Source: Comamonas sp. GB3 AK4-5 (lineage in GTDB: Bacteria; Pseudomonadota; Gammaproteobacteria; Burkholderiales; Burkholderiaceae_C). From it: DNA of 64,000 nt. Each line of letters begins with the position of its first letter. Positions within the stretch are counted from its first letter, which is position 1. The DNA is taken from positions 3,286,001-3,350,000 of the forward strand of contig NZ_CP166730.1 in NCBI RefSeq assembly GCF_041320665.1, given 5' to 3'. The notes below the pieces were generated by a model, which worked only from the letters and a program-made list of their open reading frames with translations, did no database searches and had not been told where the DNA came from. This document shows positions 9,412 to 17,967 of this stretch, piece by piece. Both the position numbers and the translations under genes were made by a program.

Positions 9412-9498
9412 CAGACAGCGCTTCATGCTTTGTTGCTCGCCCTTGCCGTACAGACGTACTGTCAGCGGGCGAGACGCCGCGCCTGAAGCGCTGTCTGG
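9412..9498 (+). repeat. Large inverted repeat of a second dispersed family (copy A)
   Basis: The ends CAGACAGCGCTTCA (9412-9425) and TGAAGCGCTGTCTG (9485-9498) are perfect reverse complements. Inside, CTCGCCC and GGGCGAG form a further stem. The core at 9432-9467 (GTTGC, CTTGCCGTAC, four bases, GTACTG, GCG) recurs inverted at 24325-24360. It lies in the 226-bp gap between convergent genes (nuclease and cobT), which has no open frame of its own. Confidence 0.75.
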
Positions 9499-9581
9499 GC
9501 GTTGTGGGGATGACCCAAGCGCTTGCTGGACTGCGCTGACCCGCTCCGGCGGCCTGACCAGAGCCACAGGCCTGCGGCCAC

Positions 9582-10661
9582 TCAGATGTTTTTGGTGGAG
9601 ATACCGGCAGAGCCAAAACTCGCCATCTCGCGCAGCACGGCGCAGGCGGAAACGAGCAGCGGCCAGACTGTGGCCGCGCCCGAGCCTTCGCCCAGGCGCA
9701 TCTGCCAATCCAGCAGCGGCGCCCCCCCCAGGGCCTGCAGCAGCAGCGTGTGGCCGGGCTCGCCCGAGCGGTGGGCATAGACGCAGCGTTCCAGCACCGC
9801 AGGGCGCAGGCGGCTGGCCACCAGCACGGCGGCCGAGGTGATGAAACCATCCACCACAATCACCCGGCGCTCCACCGCGGCTTGCAGCACGGCGCCCACC
9901 ATGGTGGCCACTTCCAGCCCGCCCATGGCAGCCAGCACGGCCAACGGTTCAGTCACATCGGCATGGTGGTTCAGCACGCTGCGCAGCACCTCCACCTTGC
10001 GGCGCAGGCCCTCGGCGTCCAGGCCCGTACCCATGCCGCTGACGCTGGCCACATCCAGCTGCCCCAGCCGCGCCAGCAGCAGCGATGCGCAGGAGGTATT
10101 GCCAATGCCCATCTCGCCCAGCAACAGGGCATTGCCCGGCAGCTGTTTGACCAGGGCCATGCCGTTGTGGATGGCCATGCGGCATTCCTCCGCCGTCATG
10201 GCCGGGCCAGTGCTGCAGTCGCGCGTGCCATAGGCTACCTTGCGCCGCCACAGGCGCGGCTCGCCGGGCTTGGGCAACTTGTCTTCGGGGTCTTGCTCGC
10301 GCCGGTCTATATCGCGGGCCACACCACAGTCCACGATGTTCAGGTGAATGCCCTGGGTGCGCGAGAGCACGCTCACCGCTGCACCGCCGGCCAGGAAGTT
10401 CTCCACCATCTGCCAGGTCACATCCTGGGGATAGGCAGACACGCCACGCGCCGCCAGCCCATGGTCGGCGGCAAACACCACCATCTGCGGGGCCTGCAGC
10501 ACAGGCGGCTCCGTGCCCAGGATGCAGGCCAGTTTCAGGGCCAGGCGTTCGAGCTGGCCCAGCGATCCCACAGGCTTGGTCTTGTCATCCAGCAGATGCT
10601 GGACATGCCGGGTGAATGCCTCGTCCTGGATGGAGGCCACGGTGGGGAGAAAGTCGTGCAT
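9582..10661 (-). CDS. cobT: Nicotinate-nucleotide--dimethylbenzimidazole phosphoribosyltransferase CobT
   Basis: This 359-residue cytoplasmic enzyme of lower-ligand activation makes alpha-ribazole phosphate from DMB and NaMN. Diagnostic motifs are KPVGSLGQLE near the N-terminus, FAADHGLAARGVSAYP, GEMGIGNTSCASLL, and RSGEPGH with the catalytic Glu followed by LLLQALGGAPLLDW. Length matches the family (about 350). I chose the ATG at 10661 (MHDFLPTVASIQDEAF); an alternative ATG 27 bases upstream has a fair GAAGG site and cannot be excluded. It is 8 kb from the other cobalamin genes, and bluB in that cluster supplies its DMB substrate. Confidence 0.95.
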   Translation of the reverse strand: MHDFLPTVASIQDEAFTRHVQHLLDDKTKPVGSLGQLERLALKLACILGTEPPVLQAPQMVVFAADHGLAARGVSAYPQDVTWQMVENFLAGGAAVSVLSRTQGIHLNIVDCGVARDIDRREQDPEDKLPKPGEPRLWRRKVAYGTRDCSTGPAMTAEECRMAIHNGMALVKQLPGNALLLGEMGIGNTSCASLLLARLGQLDVASVSGMGTGLDAEGLRRKVEVLRSVLNHHADVTEPLAVLAAMGGLEVATMVGAVLQAAVERRVIVVDGFITSAAVLVASRLRPAVLERCVYAHRSGEPGHTLLLQALGGAPLLDWQMRLGEGSGAATVWPLLVSACAVLREMASFGSAGISTKNI

Positions 10662-10833
10662 AGCCAAAAATGGGAGGCGCCCGTCCATGCCTTCACGGCA
10701 GGCTGCGCTCCAAAGTGGAGAAAGCCCCAAGTATCGTCCTGCCCACACGCCCGCAGATCAATGCCAGGGTGCATTTCACGGCTGTTGCTCGCAGCTTTCA
10801 TGCGCACCGAATTGAATCACTCATGCACCAAAT

Positions 10834-10866
10834 TCAAGTTACTTGACAAATAATCAAGTCACTTGA
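10834..10866. promoter_or_regulatory. Two identical-pattern 13-bp palindromes (candidate tandem operators)
   Basis: TCAAGTTACTTGA (10834-10846) and TCAAGTCACTTGA (10854-10866) are perfect palindromes differing only at the central base. Their centres are exactly 20 bp apart, about two helical turns. They lie 75 bp before the binding-protein ATG, in a locally AT-rich stretch; TTGACA at 10843-10848 could serve as a -35 element inside them. This looks like a cooperative repressor site for the downstream importer operon. The regulator is not identified; the XRE-cupin protein at 17261 is a candidate. Confidence 0.65.
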
Positions 10867-10940
10867 AAAATAAACACCGCCGCTCGTTCAGCGGTTGCAC
10901 TGCAGTCTCATGTGTTCATCTGAATGCGAGGAAGCAAGCT

Positions 10941-12503
10941 ATGGCGCTTACACGACGTGGTTTCATTTCAAAAGGATCAACGCTCGGAGCGAGCGCTGCG
11001 CTGATCCACAGCACGGCCGCCACCACAGCCTGGGCCAAGAACGAGCAAACCCTGGTCTTTGCCGCTGCCGGCACCGTGACCAGCAGTTGGGATCCCAGCT
11101 CGCACACGGTGGCCCCGCAAATCACGGCCGAAGGCTTTCTGTATGGGCATTTGACGAAATGCCCGATGCGGCCCGGAAATGCCAGCGAGATCCTTCCTGA
11201 CCTGGCCACCAGCTGGAAGGTCATCGACAAATTCACGCTGGAATACAGCTTGCGCAAGGGCGTCCGGTTTCACGACGGCAAGGAGTTTTCGGCCGAGGAT
11301 GTGAAGGCCACCTTCGAATACGCCTCGCAACCGGAAAGACCCGCCTCCGCCTGGTACCCGGGTCGCGTGGATGTGGAAATCGTAGACCGCTACAAGATTC
11401 GGCTGAACACCCAGAAGCACGGCTACCCCGCTCTGAACTTCTGGTATTTGGTGGGCTTTTTGCCCATTCTTTCTGCCAAGGACGTGGCAGACCCCGCCAC
11501 CTTGAAGCGGCGCCCCAACGGAACAGGGCCCTACCGTTATGTAGAGACCAAGGGCGACCAGATCATTTTCAAAGCCTTTGACAACTACTACGAAGGCAAG
11601 CCCCCCATCGACCATCTGGTCTGGGCCTATGTGCCCGATGCCAACACCCGGGTGCTGGGCCTGCTCAATGGGCAGTACCACCTCGCGGAGCGGCTGGAGC
11701 CGGAGCAATATGCCTCGCTCAAGCAAAACCCACGCATCGTCACGGACCGCAGCCTCTCCAGCGAAAACAAATACCTCCACTTCCGCTGCAACAAGCCCCC
11801 ATTCAATGACCTGCGCCTGAGGCTCGCCGCCGTGCATGCCATTGACCGTGCACAGGTGCTGACCGTGGTCGGCGATGCGGGGCAGAACGCAGGCTGTCAT
11901 CTGTCCCCCGTCAAGTTCGGCTACACCAACCTGGCCAGCTACCCCAAGTTCGACCCCGCACTGTCGCAAAAGCTGCTGGCTGCCGCCGGCTTCCCCAAGG
12001 GCAAGGGGCTGCCGGATATCGAATACATCACCTCGGTGGGTTTTTACCCCAAGACGCGCGAGTACGGAGAGCTCATCACCGGCATGCTGCAAGAGCAAGG
12101 CTTTCCGGTAAAGCTCACCACGCTGGAGCCTGCGGCATGGGAAGAACGCCTGTACCGCCGCGCCGACGGCCAGGGGCCTGGCCACATCATCGATGTGGGC
12201 TGGATCACCGGCTCTCCCGAGCCAGACCTGGTGCTGCGCCCCAACTACCACTCGAAATTCGCGCTGGTCAACGGCATCGCAGACCCGCAGCTCGATGCCT
12301 CGCTGGACAAGGAGCGCAATGCAGACACCGTCGAAGCCCGCCAAAAGATTCTGCAGGAAGAGACGCTGCCGCTGATTGCGAGCAAGGTGCCCAGCCTGTC
12401 GCTGTTCTCTTCGGTCTTTTTGCGCGCCATGACCAAGAACCTGCAAGGCGTCAGCTTCTACCCCAACGGCCCTGTCGACCTGAGCAAAGCGCGCTTTATC
12501 TGA
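10941..12503 (+). CDS. ABC transporter substrate-binding protein, peptide/opine/nickel family (SBP_bac_5)
   Basis: This 520-residue exported protein belongs to cluster C extracellular solute-binding proteins. It has an N-terminal twin-arginine signal (TRRGFISKGSTLGASAAL, with the Ala-rich end near residue 33). Family motifs are PDLATSWKVIDKFTLEYSLR, KGVRFHDGKEFSAEDVKATF and GTGPYRYVE. I took the ATG at 10941 because GAGGAA precedes it by 9 bases; an in-frame ATG at 10863 adds a non-conserved tail and overlaps the palindromes. It is first in an apparent operon with two permeases and a fused ATPase. The ligand could be a peptide, opine, glutathione-like compound or metal chelate. Confidence 0.92.
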   Translation: MALTRRGFISKGSTLGASAALIHSTAATTAWAKNEQTLVFAAAGTVTSSWDPSSHTVAPQITAEGFLYGHLTKCPMRPGNASEILPDLATSWKVIDKFTLEYSLRKGVRFHDGKEFSAEDVKATFEYASQPERPASAWYPGRVDVEIVDRYKIRLNTQKHGYPALNFWYLVGFLPILSAKDVADPATLKRRPNGTGPYRYVETKGDQIIFKAFDNYYEGKPPIDHLVWAYVPDANTRVLGLLNGQYHLAERLEPEQYASLKQNPRIVTDRSLSSENKYLHFRCNKPPFNDLRLRLAAVHAIDRAQVLTVVGDAGQNAGCHLSPVKFGYTNLASYPKFDPALSQKLLAAAGFPKGKGLPDIEYITSVGFYPKTREYGELITGMLQEQGFPVKLTTLEPAAWEERLYRRADGQGPGHIIDVGWITGSPEPDLVLRPNYHSKFALVNGIADPQLDASLDKERNADTVEARQKILQEETLPLIASKVPSLSLFSSVFLRAMTKNLQGVSFYPNGPVDLSKARFI

Positions 12504-12606
12504 GCCCCACGCGGCGCGCACGCCGCATCCACCGCCCCAACCATCACGGCTTGCGAATACAACAGGCCGGGGTGACGCTCGTTCACGCTTTGCGCAAGGC
12601 CTTGCC

Positions 12607-13596
12607 ATGACATTTGCCATCGAGTTTTTTGCACGCCGCATCAGCCAGGGCCTGGTGATTGTGTTGTTGGTGGCTTTCGCCATCTTCACACTGCTTCGCG
12701 TGGTGCCGGGGGATCCCATCCGCATCATCCTGGGGCCCATGACGCCCGCCAATGTTCTAGAGGAAACCGCAAAGCAGCTCGGCCTGCGCGACCCCATCCC
12801 GGTGCAGTTCACGCGCTTTCTCGGCGAAGTCGCCACCGGTGACCTGGGGCATTCCTTCATCCGTGGAGCGCAGGGCGGGAGCAGCAGTGGCACGCAAGAC
12901 ACCCAAAGCCCGGGCAATGCAAGCCGCGCCTCCGTTGCGCAGCTGATTGCAAGCGCACTCCCCTATTCGCTGCAGCTTGCCGCGCTGGGCGTTTTTTTCG
13001 CCTTGATCGTCGCCATTCCCATGGGGCTGGGCGCCGGTTTGAACGCAGGGCGCTGGCCCGATCGCATAGGCCTCTACACCAGCTCGCTGTTCGTCTCCCT
13101 GCCCAATATCTGGGTGGGGGTCGTACTCATTTATTTGCTGTCCGCCAAGGCGGAGCTGCTGCCAGCGATTGGCTACCAGGGGTTTAGCTACACCATCATT
13201 CCGGCCATGGTCCTGGCCATAGAGCTGGCGCCGGTCATGATTCGGTCGATCTCCGTCTCGGTCGCCGCCAACCTGGGCGAGGCCTACTTTGACGTAGGCC
13301 TGGTGCGCGGCCTGTCCTACCGGGCCATGGTCACCCGGCATGTGCTGCGCAATGCCTCCATCCCTTTGCTCAACCTCTTTGGCGCGCAAATGATCGGCAT
13401 GCTTTTGGGCGGGCTGTTCGTGGTCGAGTACATCTTCAGCTATCCCGGCATCGGCTTGCTCACCATCAACGCCGTCTTTCAGCGCGACTTCCCCATCATC
13501 CAGGCCGTTGCCATCCTCGCAAGCAGTGCCCTGGTCTCTCTCAACATGCTGGTGGACTATCTGTCCACCAGCATTGACCGGCGCTTGAAGTTCTGA
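12607..13596 (+). CDS. ABC transporter permease, DppB/OppB type
   Basis: This 329-residue inner-membrane permease has the DppB N-terminus (FARRISQGLVIVLLVAFAIF, then LRVVPGDPIRIILGP). It has six hydrophobic segments and the ATPase-contact EAA loop near residues 215-245 (GEAYFDVGLVRGLSYRAMVT, followed by RHVLRNASIPLL). It pairs with the DppC-type subunit that follows; the two genes overlap by one base (TGATG). A periplasmic insertion near residues 85-110 (RGAQGGSSSGTQDTQSPGNA) is Gly/Ser rich and not conserved in the family. Confidence 0.93.
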   Translation: MTFAIEFFARRISQGLVIVLLVAFAIFTLLRVVPGDPIRIILGPMTPANVLEETAKQLGLRDPIPVQFTRFLGEVATGDLGHSFIRGAQGGSSSGTQDTQSPGNASRASVAQLIASALPYSLQLAALGVFFALIVAIPMGLGAGLNAGRWPDRIGLYTSSLFVSLPNIWVGVVLIYLLSAKAELLPAIGYQGFSYTIIPAMVLAIELAPVMIRSISVSVAANLGEAYFDVGLVRGLSYRAMVTRHVLRNASIPLLNLFGAQMIGMLLGGLFVVEYIFSYPGIGLLTINAVFQRDFPIIQAVAILASSALVSLNMLVDYLSTSIDRRLKF

Positions 13597-14501
13597 TGGA
13601 GACGTCCATGCCACACCCCGTGCATGCGGCGCGACGCGCCGGCATCAACGAGCGCATTGTGCGCAGTGCGTGGAAGCACACCGAGATGAAGCTGGCCTTT
13701 GCGATCTTTGCCATGCTGGCATTGCTTGCCGTTTTGGGCCCCTTGCTCATTGATGCGTCGGCCACGCGCATGAACGTCGCGGAGCGTTTTCTGCCTCCCG
13801 CCTTCATGGAGGGCGGATCGCTGCGGCACTTCATGGGCACGGACCAGCTGGGTCGCGACCTGCTGCTGCGCTCCCTCATCGGCCTGCGCAATGCCTTCGC
13901 GATTGGCCTTGTCAGCGTCGTCGGCATGTTCGTGCTGGGCTGTGCCATCGGCATCTTTTCGGGCTATCGCGGCGGCTGGGTGGACATTGCGCTGATGCGT
14001 CTGACCGACGTGCAGATGTCCATCCCCGTCATCATTTTGGCCATCACCATTTTGGGCATGTCGCGCCCCACCGCCCTCTCCGTGATTGCGGTGCTAATCC
14101 TCTCGAGCTGGCCGGTGTATGCGCGCGTGGCCCGCAGCGTCACGCTGGCGGAGCGCCAGAAAGAATATGTGCGGGCCGCCCAGATTCTGGGCGCCTCCGA
14201 TATGCGCATCATGGCCAGGCATATTGCGCCCAGCGTGTTGCCTCCCATGGCTTTTGTGGCGGTGCTGGACGTGGCACGCATGATGATTTTTGAAGCCATC
14301 TTCGGCTTCATCGGCATAGGCATACAACCGCCAACGCCCACCTTCGGCACCATCATCTCCTCGGGCACCCAGTACCTGCTGAATGCCTGGTGGATCACCA
14401 TTGTTCCTGGCGTGCTGCTGGCCCTGGCATTGAGCAGCCTGAATCTCATCGGCGGATTCTTGGAACGCGCGCGCAACCAAGCCCTTCAGGGAGTGGAGTG
14501 A
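13596..14501 (+). CDS. ABC transporter permease, DppC/OppC type
   Basis: This 301-residue inner-membrane permease has the OppC_N region (KLAFAIFAMLALLAVLGPLL), the FMGTDQLGRDLLLRSLIGLR motif diagnostic of DppC proteins, and the EAA loop (EYVRAAQILGASDMRIMARH). It starts on the overlapping ATG at 13596; a second ATG at 13608 is an equally plausible start. The stop overlaps the ATPase start (GTGATGG), so the operon is translationally coupled. Confidence 0.93.
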   Translation: METSMPHPVHAARRAGINERIVRSAWKHTEMKLAFAIFAMLALLAVLGPLLIDASATRMNVAERFLPPAFMEGGSLRHFMGTDQLGRDLLLRSLIGLRNAFAIGLVSVVGMFVLGCAIGIFSGYRGGWVDIALMRLTDVQMSIPVIILAITILGMSRPTALSVIAVLILSSWPVYARVARSVTLAERQKEYVRAAQILGASDMRIMARHIAPSVLPPMAFVAVLDVARMMIFEAIFGFIGIGIQPPTPTFGTIISSGTQYLLNAWWITIVPGVLLALALSSLNLIGGFLERARNQALQGVE

Positions 14502-16408
14502 TGGGACCTCAAGCTGACGCGCTCTCGCCGCCCCCGGTTCTGGTGGTCGACAAGCTGGCCGTGGAGCTTTGCACCCATGGGGCGCCGCGCAAAATCCTGA
14601 CGGACATTGGCTTTTCCATTGCCTCGAACGCCGTGCTGGGCATCATCGGAGAGAGCGCATCCGGGAAGACCGTGCTGTCCCGGGCACTGGTGAATGCGCT
14701 GCGTGCACCACTCCAGATCTCGGGGGGGCAGGTGCGTTACCGCGGCAAGGATTTGCTCCAGTGCACGCCCGCCGAGATGCGCCAGCTGCGGGGAAGAGAA
14801 ATCGCCTATATCGGCGCCAATCCGGGCAGCGCACTCGACCCCACGCTGCCGGTAGGGCATCAAATCCAAGAAAAGCTGCTCGCGGTGTCACCGGGCATGG
14901 AAAAAAAGGCGGCCAAACGCCGGGTGATCGAGGTGCTGGATGCGGTGCGCATTCCTTCCGCAGCCAAGCGCTTTGACGAATACCCGTTTCAGTTCAGCGG
15001 CGGGATGCTGCAACGTGCCTTGATCGTGGACGCCCTGGTCTCCAACCCGCGTCTGCTCATTGCGGACAACATCACTCAGTCGCTCGATGTGACTGTGGCG
15101 GCCCAGATCCTGCGTCTGCTCAAGGAGCTGCAGCAAGACTTTCACACCGCCATCGTCTTTGTGTCTTCACTTCTGGGCATCGTGCGCGATATTGCCGACC
15201 AGGTGATCGTGCTCGACCAAGGCCGCATCGTGGAGCGCGCGCCCATTGCTCGCCTGATCGAACAGCCGGAACATGCCTATACCCGCGCACTGCTGGAACG
15301 GGTCCCCAGAATCTGGGGCGTGCAGGCACCGCCGAAGGCCGTGCTGGGCGAGACCATTCTGGATGTGCGTGCCGTCGTCAAAAGCTACGCGGTGCGCAAC
15401 CAGCGCGCGCTTTTTGCCACCCAGAAAATTCAGGCGGTACGCGGCGTCTCGTTCTCCGTCAGAAAAGGGGAGAACGTCGGCATCATCGGGGAGTCGGGCT
15501 GTGGAAAGTCAACGCTTTCCCGCCTGCTGAGCTGCCTCGAGTCCCCAGACAGCGGTGCGGTTTTTTTTGAAGACACCCATCTCGGGGCTTTGCGCGGCCG
15601 CGAGCTGCTGCACATGCGGCGGCGCTTTCAGCTGCTGCTGCAAGACCCCTACAACGCCATTGCGCCCCATGCCACCATAGGCCGGACGATCTCGGAGCCG
15701 CTGCGCATCCATTCACCGCTGCGGGGCCAGGCGCTGCGCCAGCGGGTGATGGCGCAGATGGTCGAGGTGGGGCTGTCCCCCGAACTTTTTGACAGCCTGC
15801 CCGTGGGCCTCAGCGCCGGGCAGCGTCAGCGGGTCAACATCGCCCGCGCGCTGATGCTCGAGCCGGAGCTGCTCATCCTGGATGAAACCTTGTCAGCCCT
15901 CGATCAGGTGGAGCAGGCCAAGCTGCTGGATCTGTTCAAGCAGCTTCAAGCGCGGCGCGGCATCACCTATGTCTTCATCTCCCACGACCTGGCCATGGTC
16001 CGCCGTGTCTGCTCCCGCATTGCCGTCATGTACCTCGGCCGCATCGTGGAGCTGGCCGACAACGACGCCATATTCAGCCGCTCCTGCCACCCCTACACCC
16101 GCGCCTTGCTCAGTGCCGCGCCCAGCATCGAAGCAAAGCCCTACAGGACGGAAACCTATCTGCTAGAGGGCGAGCCACCTGACCCCATCCAGATCCCTCA
16201 AGGGTGCAGCTTTCGCACGCGCTGCCCATTTGCCATGGCGCAGTGCGCAGAAGTTGACCCCATACTCAGACCGGTCCAGGGAGAAGGCCTGGTGGCTTGT
16301 CACTTGGATGCTGCGCGCATGCCGGACGCGCGCAACATGCCAGGCACGCAGCCCCACACCCATGCCCCCCCCTCTGCTGCGCGGAACTACACACCGCCCA
16401 TGGCTTGA
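14501..16408 (+). CDS. Fused double ABC ATPase (DppD-DppF type) with a degenerate first ATP site
   Basis: This 635-residue protein has two nucleotide-binding domains in one chain, each with the oligopeptide-family C-terminal extension. NBD1 has Walker A GESASGKT (50-57) and signature FSGGM (165-169). However, its Q-loop Gln is Ala106, its Walker B Glu is Asn190 (LLIADN), and its switch His is Ser223. NBD2 has Walker A GESGCGKS (330-337), Gln381, Asp461-Glu462 and His495, with signature LSAGQ (437-441) instead of LSGGQ. The Cys-rich oligo_HPY end (CSFRTRCPFAMAQC) is present. The ATG at 14501 overlaps the previous stop. It powers import through the two permeases upstream. Confidence 0.93.
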   Translation: MGPQADALSPPPVLVVDKLAVELCTHGAPRKILTDIGFSIASNAVLGIIGESASGKTVLSRALVNALRAPLQISGGQVRYRGKDLLQCTPAEMRQLRGREIAYIGANPGSALDPTLPVGHQIQEKLLAVSPGMEKKAAKRRVIEVLDAVRIPSAAKRFDEYPFQFSGGMLQRALIVDALVSNPRLLIADNITQSLDVTVAAQILRLLKELQQDFHTAIVFVSSLLGIVRDIADQVIVLDQGRIVERAPIARLIEQPEHAYTRALLERVPRIWGVQAPPKAVLGETILDVRAVVKSYAVRNQRALFATQKIQAVRGVSFSVRKGENVGIIGESGCGKSTLSRLLSCLESPDSGAVFFEDTHLGALRGRELLHMRRRFQLLLQDPYNAIAPHATIGRTISEPLRIHSPLRGQALRQRVMAQMVEVGLSPELFDSLPVGLSAGQRQRVNIARALMLEPELLILDETLSALDQVEQAKLLDLFKQLQARRGITYVFISHDLAMVRRVCSRIAVMYLGRIVELADNDAIFSRSCHPYTRALLSAAPSIEAKPYRTETYLLEGEPPDPIQIPQGCSFRTRCPFAMAQCAEVDPILRPVQGEGLVACHLDAARMPDARNMPGTQPHTHAPPSAARNYTPPMA

Positions 16409-16433
16409 AACGTTTTTCAACAGGGAGTATGTG

Positions 16434-17192
16434 ATGCGACTTCAGGGAAAACGGGCGCTGCTCATTGGCGCCGCCACCGGCATAGGACGGGCCTGTGCAG
16501 AAGATTTTGTGCGCAACGGCGCGCGCATCGCCATCGCCGACATCAACAGCGCGGGCGTGCAGGAGGTCATCGCGCAACTCGGCCCCTTGGGGGCATCAGC
16601 CCATGGCCTCGGCTGCGATGTACGCGATGAAGCCTCGATGCGCGAGGTGGTGCGCGATGCGGAACGCCTGCTCGGCGGCCTGGATACCCTGGTCTTCCTC
16701 GCGGGCGCTATGCGCGTAGGCAAGGTCGATACCTTCGAAGCAGAAACCTGGGACGCGATCTTCGCGGTCAATGCGCGCGGCACCTTTCTGGCCGCCAAAT
16801 ACGGCGCACCCGCCCTGCGGCGCGCGGGCGGCGGCAGCATCACCACCACGGCCTCGCTCGCTGGGCTGCGCGGTGCGCCGGGCATGAGCGCATACGCGGC
16901 TGCCAAAGGGGCTGTGATCGCCTTCACCACGGCCTTGGCCCTAGAGCTGGCGCCCGACCATATCCGGGTCAACGCCGTGCTGCCAGGGTGGATTGACACG
17001 CCCTTCAACCGCCCAGCCATAGACCATATGGGGGGCGACGCGTTACATTCTGAGATCGTTCGCCGCGCCGTCCCCCTGGGGCGACAGGGCGTTCCCTCGG
17101 AGGTCTCCCCCATGTATGTGTTTCTGGCCTCAGAGGAAGCCAGGTACATCACCGCCAAGGCGATGATGGTGGATGGGGGAATGGCCCACTGA
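16434..17192 (+). CDS. SDR-family NAD(P)-dependent oxidoreductase
   Basis: This 252-residue classical short-chain dehydrogenase has the cofactor motif GAATGIG (12-18), Asp36 after beta-2 (which favours NAD over NADP), Asp62, Asn113, Ser141 and the YAAAK active site (Tyr154, Lys158). The C-terminus MMVDGGMAH is typical. The usual NNAG is FLAGA here. I placed the start at 16434, five bases after a GGGAG site; the longer in-frame start at 16230 overlaps the ATPase gene. It sits 25 bp after the importer genes and probably oxidises or reduces the imported compound. The substrate is unknown. Confidence 0.93.
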   Translation: MRLQGKRALLIGAATGIGRACAEDFVRNGARIAIADINSAGVQEVIAQLGPLGASAHGLGCDVRDEASMREVVRDAERLLGGLDTLVFLAGAMRVGKVDTFEAETWDAIFAVNARGTFLAAKYGAPALRRAGGGSITTTASLAGLRGAPGMSAYAAAKGAVIAFTTALALELAPDHIRVNAVLPGWIDTPFNRPAIDHMGGDALHSEIVRRAVPLGRQGVPSEVSPMYVFLASEEARYITAKAMMVDGGMAH

Positions 17193-17260
17193 TAGCTTTG
17201 TGGATAAGCCCTGGGGCAGGCACCCCCAGGGCTTTAGCGTATCCCGCCAGATTGAGCAGT

Positions 17261-17872
17261 ATGGACAGAGTCAAGAAAAGTGTTGCGCCAGCCGACCCCG
17301 CCCTCGATGAATCGCGTAGAAGACTCGGCGTCAAGCTCAAGCTCGCCAGACAGACCAAGAACCTGACATTGCGCACGCTGGCTGAGCTGAGCCAATGCTC
17401 CGAAAGCCTTCTCTCCAAGATCGAGAATGGAAAAGCGCTGCCCTCTTTGCCCCTGGTGCACCGCCTGGTGCGGGTGCTGGACTCCAATGTGTCGTGGCTG
17501 TTTGATGAGACGGACCCCGACGAAGGCCCCATCTACCCCGCCGGCAAGCGCCCCCTGATTACGCTGGAGCGCAAACGCGGCGCAGGCGGGGTCTCCTTCG
17601 AGCGCATCATCCCCTTCAAGAACGGCCATTTGCTGGAGTGCACCATCCACCACATCGAGGTCGGGGGCCATAGCGGGGCCTCCATCACCCATGAGGGTGA
17701 AGAGGTGGGCTATGTGCTGTGCGGCCATGCCGAGCTGATTCTGGACGGCGTCAGCTACGAGCTCAAAGCCGGTGACGCCTTCTCCTTTCGCTCCCACCTC
17801 CCGCATTCCTACCGCAATATCGGCAAAGAGCGCGCCAGCATCTTCTGGGTGTGCACGCCACCCACGTTTTAA
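17261..17872 (+). CDS. XRE-family regulator with C-terminal cupin sensor domain
   Basis: This 203-residue protein has a helix-turn-helix at residues 20-80 (LGVKLKLARQTKNLTLRTLA, then CSESLLSKIENGKALPSLPL). A cupin_2 barrel at about 120-200 shows GASITHEGEEVGYVLCG, LKAGDAFSFRS and HLPHSYRN. Such HTH-cupin proteins (PuuR/SutR-like) sense a small ligand or metal in the cupin and usually repress catabolic or uptake operons. It closes the importer-SDR cluster and is the best local candidate to bind the palindromes at 10834-10866. The ATG at 17261 has only a weak ribosome site. Candidate ligands include an amine or an amino-acid-like compound. Confidence 0.9.
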   Translation: MDRVKKSVAPADPALDESRRRLGVKLKLARQTKNLTLRTLAELSQCSESLLSKIENGKALPSLPLVHRLVRVLDSNVSWLFDETDPDEGPIYPAGKRPLITLERKRGAGGVSFERIIPFKNGHLLECTIHHIEVGGHSGASITHEGEEVGYVLCGHAELILDGVSYELKAGDAFSFRSHLPHSYRNIGKERASIFWVCTPPTF

Positions 17873-17906
17873 AAAAATCGCCTCCACCCGGAAGGCAGAA
17901 GCGATT
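17871..17906 (-). terminator. Terminator for the small exported protein gene (minus strand)
   Basis: Read leftward, a stem with three G-U pairs (17894-17903 with 17879-17888, plus flanking ATT/AAT) has a 5-base loop. It is followed by a run of T residues (17877-17871). It lies 62 bp after the stop of the gene at 17968 and touches the stop of the convergent XRE gene. Confidence 0.6.
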
Positions 17907-17967
17907 GCATCATGGGCTTTGCATCACCCCCAGGCGGCGCAGCCTGGGTTGATGCAGCTGTCCTGAT

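Noticed and set aside
10977..12917. Open frame of 646 codons opposite the binding-protein gene
   Set aside because: No domain is recognisable and there is no ribosome site. The plus-strand gene has a signal peptide and full family motifs.
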